64,000 nt of DNA from Calliopsis andreniformis (taxonomy: Eukaryota; Arthropoda; Insecta; Hymenoptera; Andrenidae), in NCBI RefSeq assembly GCF_051401765.1, contig NW_027480532.1:930001-994000 (forward strand). The letters run 5' to 3'. Shown here piece after piece: positions 36,206-50,225 of the stretch. The number at the start of each line of letters is the position of its first letter. The first letter of the stretch is position 1. Position numbers and translations under genes: made by a program. The notes beneath the pieces were generated by a model. It saw only the letters and a program-made list of their open reading frames with translations, ran no database searches and was not told the DNA's origin.

Positions 36206-36474
36206 CCTCAAACCTCAATCCTCAACACTCAGCCCTCATCTTCAATCCTCAATCCTCAATCTTCAATCCTCAATCCTCATGCCTCAATCCAAAATCCTCA
36301 ATCCTCAGTCATCAAACCTCAATCCTGAATCCTCAATCCTGAATCCTCAATCTTCAGACCTCAGACCTGAACAATCAGATGTCAATCCTCTATCCTCAAT
36401 AAAATGTCATCAATTCACAGCTTTCAATACTCAATACTCAACCTTCAATCCTCAATCCTCAATCCTCAATCCTC
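36206..36474. repeat. Insertion between the two parts of compound copy 2
   Basis: About 270 bases present here and absent at the matching join near 29368. They hold ATGCCTCAATCCAAAATCC and a short anchor. This explains why the spacing grows from 6840 to 7105 (265 bases) between the two parts. Confidence 0.78.
36368..36430 (+). repeat. Anchor block, short form with TCAATAA
   Basis: Private changes AAAATGTCATC and ACAGCTTTC distinguish it from the other short copies. It lies in the 265-base extra segment. Confidence 0.8.
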
Positions 36475-38982
36475 AATCCTCAATCCTCAATCGTCAGTCT
36501 TCAATCCTCAATACTCAATCTTCAATTCTCAATCCTCAATCCTCAATCCTCAAACCTCATTCTACAATCCTCAATACCCAATCCTCAATCTTCATTCCTC
36601 ACTCCTCAATCCTCAATACTCAATCCTCAATCCTCAGTCCTCAGTCCTCAAAGCTCAATCCTCAACCCTCAGCCCTCATCCTCAATCCTCAATCCTAAAT
36701 TCTCAATCCTCAAACCTCAAACCTCAATCCTCAACCGTCAGTCCTCGTCCTCAATCTTCAATCCTCAATCCTCAATCGTCATTCGTCAATCCTCATTCTT
36801 CAATCCTCAATACCCGATCCTCAATCTTCAATCTTCAACCCTCAATCCTCAACTCTCAATCCTCAACCTTCAATCCTCAGACCTCAAACCTCAATCCTCA
36901 ACCCTCAGCCCTCATCCTCAATCCTCAATCCTCAATCTTCAATCCTCAATCCTCATGCCTCTATACAAAATCCTCAATCCTCAGTCATCAAACCTCAATC
37001 CTGAATCCTCAATCCTGAATCCTCAATCTTCAGACCTCAGACCTGAACAATCAGATGTCAATCCTCTATCCTCAATAAAATATCATCAATTCACAGTTTT
37101 CAATACTCAATACTCAATCTTCAATCCTCAATCCTCAATCCTCAATCCTCAATCCTCAATCCTCAATCGTCAGTCTTCAATCCTCAATACTCAATCTTCA
37201 ATTCTCAATCCTCAATCCTCAATCCTCAAACCTCATTCTACAATCCTCAATACCCAATCCCCAATCTTCATTCCTCACTCCTCAATCCTCAATACTCAAT
37301 CTTCAATCCTCAATCCTCAATCCTCAATCCTCAATCCTCAATCCTCATTCTTCAATACTCAATACCCAATCCTCAGTCTTCAATCCTCAATCCTCAATCC
37401 TCAATTCTCAATCCCCAATCCTCAGTCCTCAGTCTTCAAAGCTCAATCCTCAACCCTCAGCCCTCATGCTCAATCCTCAATCCTAAATTCTCAATCCTCA
37501 AACCTCAAACCTCAATCCTCAACCGTCAGTCCTCGTCCTCAATCCTCAACCCTCAATCCTCAATCCTCAGTCCTCAATCTTCAATCCTCAATACTAAATA
37601 TTCAATCCTCAATCCTCAATCCTCAATCCTCAATACTCAATCTTCAATCCTCAATCCTCAATCCTCAATCCTCAATCCTCATTCTTCAATACTCAATACC
37701 CAATCCTCAGTCCTCAATCCTCAATCCTCAATCCTCAATTCTCAATCCCCAATCCTCAGTCCTCAGTCCTCAAACCTCAACCCTCAACCCTCAGCCATCA
37801 TCCTCAATTCTCAATCCTCAGACCTCAAACATCAATCCTCAACTCTCAGCCCTCATCCTCAATCCTCAATCCTCAATCTTCAATCCTCAATCCTGAATCC
37901 TCAATTCTCAATCCTCTATCCTAAATCCTCAGACATCAAACATCAATACTCAACCCTCAGTCCTCGTCCTCAATCCACAACCATCAAACCTGAATCCTCA
38001 ATCTTCAATCATCGATATTCAATCTTCAGTCCTCAATCCTCAATCCTCAATCCTCAATCCTCAATCCTCAATGTTCAATCCGCAATACCCAATCCTCAAT
38101 CTTCAATCCTCAATCCACAATCCTCAATCCTCAATCATCATTCTTCAATCCTCAACACCCAATCCTCAATCTTCAATCCTCAATCCTCAATTCTCAGACC
38201 TCAACCCCCAATCATCAATCCTCAATACTCAATCTGCAACCCACAATCCTCAGTCCTCAATCCTCAATCCTCATTCTTCAATCCTCAATACCCAATCCTC
38301 AATCTTCAATCATCAATCCACAATCCTCAATCCTCAATCCTCATTCTTCAATCCTCAACACCCAATCCTCAATCTTCAATCCTCAATCCTCAATTCTCAG
38401 ACCTCAATCCTCAATCTTCAATCCTCAATACTCAATCTTCAATCCTCAATCCTCAATCCTCAATCCTCAATCCTCAATCCTCATTCTTCAATTCTCAACA
38501 CCCAATCCTCAATCTTCAATCCTCAATCCTCAATCCTCAATTGTCAGTCGTCAATCCTCAATCCTCAGACCTCAAACATCAATACTCAACCCTCAGTCCT
38601 CGTCCTCAATCCAAAACACTCAATCCTCGATCCTCAATCGTCAAGACTCAATACTCAATCTTCAATCCTCCATTCTCAATCCTCAATCCTCAATCCTCAA
38701 TCCTCAATCTTCAATCCTCCATCCTCAATCGTCAGGCTTCAATCCTCAATACCCAATCCTCAGTCTTCAATCTTCAATCCTCAGTCCTCAATTCTCAATC
38801 CTCAATCCTCAGTCCTCAGACCTCAAACCTCAATCCGCAACCCTCAGCCCTCATCCTCATTCCACAATCCTCAATCGTCAATCCTCAATCCTCAATCCTC
38901 AACCCTCAATCCTCAATGTTCAATCCTCAATACCCAACCCTCAGTCTTCAATCCTCAATCCTCAATCATCAATCTTCAGTCC
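36475..38982. repeat. Compound unit, second part, copy 2 (partner 29370-31870)
   Basis: Second copy, with private ATACTAAATATTC near 37592 and AACCTGAATCC near 37988. Unlike copy 1 it continues on the right into the block shared with 11440-14118. Confidence 0.85.
37044..37106 (+). repeat. Anchor block, short form with TCAATAA
   Basis: Partner of the 29939 anchor (spacing 7105), preceded by the same CTCTATAC variant. Confidence 0.82.
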
Positions 38983-40009
38983 TCAAACCTCAAACCTCAA
39001 TCTTCAATCCTCAATACTCAATCTTCAATCCTCAATACTCAATCTTCAATCCTCCGTCCTCAATCCTCAACCCTCAATCCTCAATCCTCAATCGTCAGGA
39101 TTCAATCCTCAATACTCAATCTTCAATCCTCAATTCTCAATCCTCAATCCTCAATCCTCAATCTTCACTCCTCAATCCTCAATCCTCAATCCTCAATCCT
39201 CATTCTTCAATACTCAATACCCAATCCTCAGTCTTCAATCCTCAATCCTCAATCCTCAATTCTCAATCCCCAATCCTCAGTCCTCAGTCCTCAAACCTCA
39301 ACCCTCAACCCTCAGCCATCATCCTCAATTCTCAATCCTCAATCCACAATCCTCAATCTTCAATCCTCAATACTCAATCTTCAATAATCGATCCTCAATT
39401 CTCAATCCTCAATACTCAATCCTCAGTCGTCAACCCTCAATCCCCAATCCTCTATCTTCAATCCTCAATCCCCAATCCTCAATCCTCAATCCTCAATCCT
39501 CAATCTTCAATCCCCAATAATCAATCTTCAATCCTCAATCCTCAATCCTCAATCCTGAATCCTCAATTCTCAATCCCCAATCTCCAATCCTCAATACTCA
39601 GTCTTCAATCCTCAATCCTCAATTCTCAATCCTCATTCTTCAACCCTCAATACCCAATCCTCAATCTTCAATCCTCAATCCTCAATCCTCAATTCTCAAT
39701 CCTCAATCCTCAATCCTCAGACCTCAAACATCAATACTCAACCCTCAGTCCTCGTCCTCAATCCAGAACCATCAATCCTCAATCCTCAATCTTCAATCAT
39801 CAATATTCAATCTTCAGTCCTCAATCCTCAATCGTCAATACTCAATCCTCAATCCTCAATGTTCAATCCGCAATACCCAATCCTCAATCTTCAATCCTCA
39901 ATCCTCAATCCTCAAACTTCAATCCTCGATCCTCAATCCTCAATCCTCAGTCCTCAAAGCTCAAACCTGAATCCTCAACCCTGAATCCTCAAACTTCGGA
40001 ACACAGTCC

Positions 40010-40149
40010 TCTACAATCAGTTGTCAATTCTCAATCCTCAATAGAATATAATCAATTCACAGTTTTCAATACTCAATACTCAATCTGCAATCTTCAAATC
40101 TCTATCCACAAACATCAATTCTCATCATTCAACCGTCAACACTCAGTCC
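40010..40149 (+). repeat. Anchor block, long form type B
   Basis: Partner of the 12748 anchor, sharing TCGGAACACAG upstream and CCCACTCCTCC downstream, where the other type B copies have TCGGAGCACAG and CCCAATCCTCC. Confidence 0.85.
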
Positions 40150-40792
40150 CCACTCCTCCATCTTCAACACTCAATCCTCAATCCTCAATACTCAATCCTC
40201 AATCTTCAATCCCCAGTAATCAATCTTCAATCCCCCATCCTCAATCCAGAATCCTCAATCTTCAATCCTCAATCCTCAATCCTCATGCCTCAATCCTCAA
40301 TCCTCAATCCTCAGTCATCAAACCTCAATCCTCAATCCTCATTCTTCAACCCTCAACACCCAATCCTCAATCTTCAATCCTCAATCCTCAATTCTCAGAA
40401 CTCAACCCTCAATCTTCAATCCTCAATACTCAATCTGCAACCCTCAACCCTCCGTCCTCAATCCTCAATACTCATTCTTCAATCCTCAATACCCAATCCT
40501 CAATCTTCAATCCTCAATCCACAATCCTCAATCCTCAATCCTCATTCTTCAATCCTCAACACCCAATCCTCAATCTTCAATCCTCAATCCTCAATTCTCA
40601 GACCTCAATCCTCAACCCTCAATCCTCAGACCTCAAACCTCAATCCTCAACCCTCAGCCCTCATCCTCAGTCCTCAATCCTCAATCTTCAATCCTCAATC
40701 CTCATGCCTCAATACAAAATCCTCAATCCTCAGTCATCAAACCTCAATCCTGAATCCTCAATCCTGAATCCTCAATCTTCAGACCTCAGACC

Positions 40793-40855
40793 TGAACAAT
40801 CAGATGTCAATCCTCTATCCTCAATAAAATATCATCAATTCACAGTTTTCAATAC
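40793..40855 (+). repeat. Anchor block, short form with TCAATAA
   Basis: Partner of the 13531 anchor at spacing 27262. Confidence 0.82.
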
Positions 40856-41354
40856 TCAATACTCAATCTTCAATCCTCAATCCTCAATCCTCAATCCTCA
40901 ATCCTCAATCCTCAATCGTCAGTCTTCAATCCTCAATACTCAATCTTCAATTCTCAATCCTCAATCCTCAATCCTCAAACCTCATTCTACAATCCTCAAT
41001 ACCCAATCCTCAATCTTCATTCCTCACGCCTCAATCCTCAATACTCAATCCTCAATCCTCAGTCCTCTGTCCTCAAATCTCAATCCTCAACCCTCAGCCC
41101 TCATGCTCAATCCTCAATCCTAAATTCTCAATCCTCAAACCTCAAACCTCAATCCTCAACCGTCAGTCCTCGTCCTCAATCCTCAACCCTCAATCCTCAA
41201 TCCTCAGTCCTCAATCTTCAATGCTCAATACTCAATATTCAATCCTCAATCCTCAATCCTCAATCCTCAATACTCAATCTTCAATCCTCAATCCTCAATC
41301 CTCAATCCTCAATCCTCGTTCTTCAATACTCAATACCCAATCCTCAGTCTTCAA

Positions 41355-42150
41355 TCCTCAATCCTCAATCCTCAATTCTCAATCCTCAATCCTCAATCCT
41401 CAGACCTCAAACATCAATACTCAACCCTCAGTCCTCGTCCTCAATACACAACCATCAAACCTCAATCCTCAATATTCAATCATCGATATTCAATCTTAAG
41501 TCCTCAATCCTCAATCCTCAATCCTCAATCCTCAATCCTCAATGTTCAATCCGCAATACCCAATCCTCAATCTTCAATCCTCAATCCACAATCCTCAATC
41601 CTCAATTCTCATTCTTCAATCCTCAACACCCAATCCTCAATCTTCAATCCTCAATCCTCAATTCTCAGACCTCAACCCTCAATCTTCAATCCTCAATACT
41701 CAATCTGCAACGCTCAATCCTCAGTCATCAATCCTCAATCCTCATTCTTCAATCCTCAATACCCAATCCTCAATCTTCAATCCTCAATCCACAATCCTCA
41801 ATCCTCAATCCTCATTCTTCAATCCTCAACACCCAATCCTCAATCTTCAATCCTCAATCCTCAATTCTCAGACCTCAATCCTCAATCTTCAATTCTCAAT
41901 ACTCAATCTTCAATCCTCAATCCTCAATCCTCAATCCTCAATCCTCATTCTTCAATTCTCAACACCCAATCCTCAATCTTCAATCCTCAATCCTCAATCC
42001 TCAATTGTCAATCCTCAGTCCTCAATCCTCAGACCTCAAACATAAATACTCAACCCTCAGTCCTCGTCCTCAATCCACAACACTCAATCCTCGATCCTCA
42101 ATCGTCAAGACTCAATACTCAATCTTCAATCCTCCATTCTCAATCCTCAA
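41355..42150. repeat. Nested sub-block, repeated at 44018-44813
   Basis: Constant spacing 2663. Contains the ATATTCAATCATCGATATTC context near 41470 and the CAATCTTAAGTCC unit near 41493, both found only in the 41-64 kb family. The copies diverge where one reads TCGATCC (42079) and the other TCGAGCC (44756). Confidence 0.8.
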
Positions 42151-42504
42151 TCTTCAATCCTCAATCCTCAATCTTCAATCCTCCATCCTCAATCGTCAGG
42201 CTTCAATCCTCAATACCCAATCCTCAGTCTTCAATCTTCAATCCTCAGTCCTCAATTCTCAATCCTCAATCCTCAGTCCTCAGACCTCAAACCTCAATCC
42301 GCAACCCTCAGCCCTCATCCTCATTCCTCAATCCTCAATCGTCAATCCTCAATCCTCAATCCTCAACCCTCAATCCTCAATGTTCAATCCTCAATACCCA
42401 ACCCTCAGTCTTCAATCCTCAATCCTCAATCCTCAATCTTCAGTCCTCAAACCTCAAACCTCAATCTTCAATCCTCAATACTCAATCTTCAATCCTCAAT
42501 ACTC

Positions 42505-43287
42505 AATCTTCAATCCTCCGTCCTCAATCCTCAACCCTCAATCCTCAATCCTCAATCGTCAGGATTCAATCCTCAATACTCAATCTTCAATCCTCAATCC
42601 TCAATCCTCATTCCTCAATCCTCATTCTTCAATCCTCAATACCCAATCCTCAATCTTCAATCCTCAATCCTCAATCCTCAATTCTCAATCCTCAATCCTC
42701 AGTCCTAAGTCCTCAAATCTCAATCCTCAGCCCTGAGCCCTCATCCTCAATCCTCAATCCTCAATCTTCAGTCCTCAAACCTCAATTCTGAATCCTCAAT
42801 CCTCAAACCTCAAACCTCAATCCTCAACCGTCAGTCCTCGTCCTCAATCCTCAACCCTCAATCCTCAATCCTCAGTCCTCAACCTTCAATCCTCAATACT
42901 CAATATTCAATCGTCAATTCTCAATCCTCAATCCTCAATCCTCAATCTTCAATCCTCAATCCTCAATCCTCAATCCTCAATCCTCATTCTTCAATACTCA
43001 ATACCCAATCTTCAGTCTTCAATCCTCAATCCTCAATCCTCAATTCTCAATCCCCAATCCTCAGTCCTCAGTCCTCTAACCTCAACCCTCAACCCTCAGC
43101 CATCATCCTCAATTCTCAATCCTCAATCCTCAATCCTCAATCCTCAATCTTCAATCCTCAATACTCAATCTTCAATAATCGATCCTCAATTCTCAATCCT
43201 CAATACTCAATCCTCAATCGTCAACCCTCAATCCCCAATCCTCTATCTTCAATCCTCAATCCCCAATCCTCAATCCTCAATCCTCAA
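42505..43287. repeat. Nested sub-block, three copies inside the 10.2-kb unit
   Basis: The CCTAAGTCC marker lies at about 42704, 45339 and 46574, giving spacings of 2635 and 3870. Each copy continues through the CCTCTAACC and TCAATAATCGATCC units. A similar block without the TAAG change in every copy lies at 15400-16190. Confidence 0.8.
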
Positions 43288-46200
43288 TCCTCAATCTTCA
43301 ATCCCCAATAATCAATCTTCAATCCTCAATCCTCAATCCTCAATCCTGAATCCTCAATTCTCAATCCCCAATCTCCAATCCTCAATACTCAGTCTTCAAT
43401 CCTCAATCCTCAATTCTCAATCCTCATTCTTCAACCCTCAATACCCAATCCTCAACCTTCAATCCTCAATCCTCAATCCTCAATTCTCAATCCTCAATCC
43501 TCAATCCTCAGACCTCAAACATCAATACTCAACCCTCAGTCCTCGTCCTCAATCCACAACCATCAATCCTCAATCCTCAATCCTCAAACCTCATTCTACA
43601 ATCCTCAATACCCAATCCTCAATCTTCAATCCTCAATCCTCAATCCTCAATACTCAATCCTCAATCCTCAGTCCTCAGTCCTCAAACCTCAATCCTCAAC
43701 CCTCAGCCCTCATCCTCAATCCTCAATCCTAAATTCTCAATCCTCAAACCTCAAACCTCAATACTCAACCGTCAGTCCTCGTCCTCAATCCTCAACCCTC
43801 AATCCTCAATCCTCAGTCCTCAATTCTCAATCCCCAATCCTCAGTCCTCAGTCCTCAAACCTCAACCCTCAACCCTCAGCCCTCATCCTCAATCCTAAAT
43901 CCTCAATCTTCAATCCTCAATCCTCAATCCTCAATTCTCAATCCTCAATCCTCAATCCTCAGACCTCAAACATCAATACTCAACCCTCAGTCCTCGTCCT
44001 CAATCCTCAATCGTCAATCCTCAATCCTCAATCCTCAATTCTCAATCCTCAGTCCTCAATCCTCAGACCTCAAACATCAATACTCAACCCTCAGTCCTCG
44101 TCCTCAATACACAACCATCAAACCTCAATCCTCAATATTCAATCATCGATATTCAATCTTAAGTCCTCAATCCTCAATCCTCAATCCTCAATCCTCAATC
44201 CTCAATGTTCAATCCGCAATACCCAATCCTCAATCTTCAATCCTCAATCCACAATCCTCAATCCTCAATTCTCATTCTTCAATCCTCAACACCCAATCCT
44301 CAATCTTCAATCCTCAATCCTCAATTCTCAGACCTCAACCCTCAATCTTCAATCCTCAATACTCAATCTGCAACGCTCAATCCTCAGTCATCAATCCTCA
44401 ATCCTCATTCTTCAATCCTCAATACCCAATCCTCAATCTTCAATCCTCAATCCACAATCCTCAATCCTCAATCCTCATTCTTCAATCCTCAACACCCAAT
44501 CCTCAATCTTCAATCCTCAATCCTCAATTCTCAGACCTCAATCCTCAATCTTCAATTCTCAATACTCAATCTTCAATCCTCAATCCTCAATCCTCAATCC
44601 TCAATCCTCATTCTTCAATTCTCAACACCCAATCCTCAATCTTCAATCCTCAATCCTCAATCCTCAATTGTCAATCCTCAGTCCTCAATCCTCAGACCTC
44701 AAACATAAATACTCAACCCTCAGTCCTCGTCCTCAATCCACAACACTCAATCCTCGAGCCTCAATCGTCAAGACTCAATACTCAATCTTCAATCCTCCAT
44801 TCTCAATCCTCAATCCTCAATCCTCAACCCTTATTCTTCAATCCTCAGTACCCAATCCTCAGTCTTCAATCTTCAATCCTCAGTCCTCAATTCTCAATCC
44901 TCAATCCTCAGTCCTCAGACCTCAAACCTCAATCCGCAACCCTCAGCCCTCATCCTCATTCCTCAATCCTCAATCGTCAATCCTCAATCCTCAATCCTCA
45001 ACCCTCAATCCTCAATGTTCAATCCTCAATACCCAACCCTCAGTCTTCAATCCTCAATCCTCAATCCTCAATCTTCAGTCCTCAAACCTCAAACCTCAAT
45101 CTTCAATCCTCAATACTCAATCTTCAATCCTCAATACTCAATCTTCAATCCTCCGTCCTCAATCCTCAACCCTCAATCCTCAATCCTCAATCGTCAGGAT
45201 TCAATCCTCAATACTCAATCTTCAATCCTCAATCCTCAATCCTCATTCCTCAATCCTCATTCTTCAATCCTCGATACCCAATCCTCAATCTTCAATCCTC
45301 AATCCTCAATCCTCAATTCTCAATCCTCAATCCTCAGTCCTAAGTCCTCAAATCTCAATCCTCAGCCCTGAGCCCTCATCCTCAATCCTCAATCCTCAAT
45401 CTTCAGTCCTCAAACCTCAATTCTGAATCCTCAATCCTCAAACCTCAAACCTCAATCCTCAACCGTCAGTCCTCGTCCTCAATCCTCAACCCTCAATCCT
45501 CAATCCTCAGTCCTCAACCTTCAATCCTCAATACTCAATATTCAATCGTCAATTCTCAATCCTCAATCCTCAATCCTCAATCTTCAATCCTCAATCCTCA
45601 ATCCTCAATCCTCAATCCTCATTCTTCAATACTCAATACCCAATCCTCAGTCTTCAATCCTCAATCCTCAATCCTCAATTCTCAATCCCCAATCCTCAGT
45701 CCTCAGTCCTCTAACCTCAACCCTCAACCCTCAGCCATCATCCTCAATTCTCAATCCTCAATCCTCAATCCTCAATCTTCAATCCTCAATACTCAATCTT
45801 CAATAATCGATCCTCAATTCTCAATCCTCAATACTCAATCCTCAATCGTCAACCCTCAATCCCCAATCCTCTATCTTCAATCCTCAATCCCCAATCCTCA
45901 ATCCTCAATCCTCAATCCTCAATCTTCAATCCCCAATAATCAATCTTCAATCCTCAATCCTCAATCCTCAATCCTGAATCCTCAATTCTCAAACCCCAAT
46001 CTCCAATCCTCAATACTCAGTCTTCAATCCTCAATCCTCAATTCTCAATCCTCATTCTTCAACCCTCAATACCCAATCCTCAATCTTCAATCCTCAATCC
46101 TCAATCCTGAATTCTCAATCCTCAATCCTCAATCCTCAGACCTCAAGCATCAATACTCAACCCTCAGTCCTCGTCCTCAATCCACAACCATCAATCCTCA

Positions 46201-48899
46201 ATCCTCAATCTTCAATCATCAATATTCAATCTTCAGTCCTCATTCCTCAATCCTCAATACTCAATCCTCAATCCTCAATGTTCAATCCGCAATACCCAAT
46301 CCTCAATCTTCAATCCTCAATCCTCAATCCTCAAACTTCAATCCTCGATCCTCAATCCTCAATCCTCAATACTCAATCTTCAATCCTCCGTCCTCAATCC
46401 TCAACCCTCAATCCTCAATCCTCAATCGTCAGGATTCAATCCTCAATACTCAATCTTCAATCCTCAATCCTCAATCCTCATTCCTCAATCCTCATTCTTC
46501 AATCCTCAATACCCAATCCTCAATCTTCAATCCTCAATCCTCAATCCTCAATTCTCAATCCTCAATCCTCAGTCCTAAGTCCTCAAATCTCAATCCTCAG
46601 CCCTGAGCCCTCATCCTCAATCCTCAATCCTCAATCTTCAGTCCTCAAACCTCAATTCTGAATCCTCAATCCTCAAACCTCAAACCTCAATCCTCAACCG
46701 TCAGTCCTCGTCCTCAATCCTCAACCCTCAATCCTCAATCCTCAGTCCTCAACCTTCAATCCTCAATACTCAATATTCAATCGTCAATTCTCAATCCTCA
46801 ATCCTCAATCCTCAATCTTCAATCCTCAATCCTCAATCCTCAATCCTCAATCCTCATTCTTCAATACTCAATACCCAATCCTCAGTCTTCAATCCTCAAT
46901 CCTCAATCCTCAATTCTCAATCCCCAATCCTCAGTCCTCAGTCCTCTAACCTCAACCCTCAACCCTCAGCCATCATCCTCAATTCTCAATCCTCAATCCT
47001 CAATCCTCAATCTTCAATCCTCAATACTCAATCTTCAATAATCGATCCTCAATTCTCAATCCTCAATACTCAATCCTCAATCGTCAACCCTCAATCCCCA
47101 ATCCTCTATCTTCAATCCTCAATCCCCAATCCTCAATCCTCAATCCTCAATCCTCAATCCTCATTCTTCAATCCTCAATACACAATCCTCAATCTTCAAT
47201 CCTCAATCCTCAATACTCAATCCTCAATCCTCAGGCCTCAAACATCAATACTCAACCCTCAGTCCTCGTCCTCAATCCACAACAATCAATCCTCAATCCT
47301 GATTCTTCAATTATCAATATTCAATCTTCAGTCCTCAATCCTCAATCCTCAATCCTCAATCGTCAATCCTCAATCCTCAATGTTCAATGTTCAATCCGCA
47401 ATACCCAATCCTCAATCTTCAATCCTCAATCCTCAATCCTCAATCCTCAATCCTCAATCCTCAATACTCAATCCTCAATCCTCAGTCCTCAAACCTCAAA
47501 CCTCAATCTTCAATCCTCAATACTCAATCTTCAATCCTCCGTCCTCAATCCTCAACCCTCAATCCTCAATCCTCAATCGTCAGGCTTCAATCCTCAATAC
47601 TCAATCTTCAATCCTCAATCCTCAATCTTCATTCGTCAATCCTCATTCTTCAATCCTCAATACCCAACCCTCAATCTTCAATCTTCAACCCTCAATCCTC
47701 AACTCTCAACCCTCAACCCTCAATCCTCAGACCTCAAACCTCAATCCTCAACTCTCAGCCCTCATCCTCAATCCTCAATCCTCAATCTTCAATCCTCAAT
47801 CCTCAATCCTCAATTCTCAATCCTCAATCCTCAATCCTCAGACCTCAAACATCAATACTCAACCCTCAGTCCTCGTCCTCAGTCCACAACCATCAAACCT
47901 CAATCCTCAATCTTCAATCATCGATATTCAATCTTCAGTCCTCAATCCTCAACCCTCAATCCTCAATCCTTAATCCTCAATCCTCAATGTTCAATCCGCA
48001 ATACCCAATCCTCAATCTTCAATCCTCAATCCACAATCCTCAATCCTCAACCCTCATTCTTCAATCCTCAACACCCAATCCTCAATCTTCAATCCTCAAA
48101 CCTCAATTCTCAGACCACAACCCTCAATCTTCAATCCTCAATACTCAATCTGCAACCCTCAATCCTCAGTCCTCAATCCTCAATCCTCATTCTTCAATCC
48201 TCAATACCCAATCCTCAATTCTCAATCCTCAATCCACAATCCTCAATCCTCAATCCTCATTCTTCAATCCTCAACACCCAATCCTCAATCTTCAATCCTC
48301 AATCCTCAATTCTCAGACCTCAATCCTCAATCTTCAATCCTCAGTACTCAATCTTCAATCCTCAATCCTCAATCGTCAATCCTCAATCCTCATTCTTCAA
48401 TTCTCAACACCCAATCTTCAATCTTCAATCCTCAATCCTCAATCTTCAATTGTCAATCCTCAGTCCTCAATCCTCAGACCTCAAACATCAATACTCAACC
48501 CTCAGTCCTCGTCCTCAATCCACAACACTCAATCCTCGAGCCTCAATCGTCAAGACGCAATACTCAATCTTCAATCCTCCATTCTCAATCCTCAATACTC
48601 AATCCTCAATCCTCAATCCTCAATCCTCCATCCTCAATCGTCAGGCTTCAATCCTCAATACCCAATCCTCAGTCTTCAATCTTCAATCCTCAGTCCTCAA
48701 TTCTCAATCCTCAATCCTCAGTCCTCAGACCTCAAACCTCAATCCGCAACCCTCAGCCCTCATTCTCATTCCTCAATACTCAATCGTCAATCCTCAATCC
48801 TCAATCCTCAGCCCTCAATCCTCAATGTTCAATCCTCAATACCCAACCCTCAGTCTTCAATCCTCAATCCTCAATCCTCAATCATCAGTCCTCAATCCT

Positions 48900-50225
48900 C
48901 AGTCCTCAAACCTCAATTCTGAATCCTCAATCCTGAATCCTCAATCTTCAGCCCTCAGTCCTCAACAATCAGTTGACATTCCTCAATCATCAGTAGAATA
49001 TCCTCAATTCACAGCTTTCAATACTCAATACTCAATCTGCAATCCTCCAACCTGTATCCACAAACATCAATTTTCACCACTCAACCCTCAGCACTCATTC
49101 CTCAATGTTCAATCCTCAATCCTCAACTCTCAATCTTCGATCCTCAATACTGAATCTTCAATCCTCAACTCTCAATCCTCAATCCTCAATCCTCAACCCT
49201 TATTCTTCAATCCTCAGTACCCAATCCTCAATCTTCAATCCTCAATCCTCAATCCTCAATTCTCAATCCTCAATCCTCAATCCTCAATCCTCAGACCTGA
49301 AACATCAATATTCAACCCTCAGTCTTCGTCCTCAATCCACAAACCTCAATCCTCAATACTCAATCTTCAATCATCAATATTCAGTCTTCAATCCTCAATC
49401 CTCAATCCTCAATCCTCAATCCTCAATCCTCAATCTTCAATTCTCAATACTTAGTCTTCAATACTCAATCCTCAATACTCAAACCTCAATCCTCAATCTT
49501 CAATCCTCAATACCCAATCCTCAATCTTCAATCCTCAAACATCAATCCTCAGTTCGCAATCCTCAATCCTCAATCCTCTGACCTCAGGCATCAATTCTCA
49601 ACCCTCAGTCCTCGTCCTCAATCCACAACCCTCAATCCTCAATCCTCAACCTTCATTCATCAATATTCAACCTTCTATCCTCAATCCTCAACCCTCAATC
49701 TTGAATCCTCAATCTTCAATACTCAATCTGCAATACTCAATCCTCAATCCTCAATCCTCAATCCTCATTCTTCAATCCTGAATACCCAATCCTCAATTTT
49801 CAATCCTCAATCCTCAATCCTCAGTCCTCAATACTCAACAATCAGTCCTCAATTCTCAATACTCAATCCTCAAGCCTCAATCTTCAATCCTCAATACTCA
49901 ATCTTCAATCCTCAATCCTCAATCCTCAATCTTCAATGCTCAATCCTCAATCCTCAATCCTCAACCTTAAATCTTCAATCCTCAATACTCAATCTGCAAC
50001 CCTCAATCCTCAATCCTCAATCCTCAATCCTCATTCTTCAATTCTGAATAACCAATCCTCAATCTTCAATCCTCAATCCTCAATCCTCAATTCTCAATCC
50101 TCAATCCTCTGTCCTCAGTCCTCAAACCTCAACCCTCAACCCTCAGCCCTCATCCTCAATCCTCAATCCTCAATCCTCAATCTTCAATCGTCAATACTCA
50201 ATCTTCAATCCTCAATCCTCAATCC
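48900..50225. repeat. Diverged heptamer stretch found only in the 10.2-kb unit
   Basis: About 1.3 kb with many variants not met elsewhere: TGACATTCC, CCAACCTGTATCC, TCAATTTTCACC, CTTATTC, CTGACCTCAGGC, TCATTCATC and GAATAACC. It is still heptameric. The only partner in the window is 59093-60418. It contains the type C anchor, so it probably came from a part of the array outside this window. Confidence 0.75.
48962..49101 (+). repeat. Anchor block, long form type C
   Basis: Same 20-heptamer plan in register, but clearly more diverged: TCAGTTG, ACATTCC, TCAGTAG, AATATCC, ACAGCTT, TGTATCC, TCACCAC and TCATTCC. The ACAAACA unit is kept. Confidence 0.82.

Larger units (their letters stand above)
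38702..41380. repeat. Segmental copy of 11440-14118 (spacing 27262)
   Basis: Second copy of the long-distance pair. Private changes include CCAGAACCATC near 39763, TCCCCCATCC near 40230 and TCCTCTGTCC near 41062. It leads directly into the 10.2-kb higher-order unit. Confidence 0.85.
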
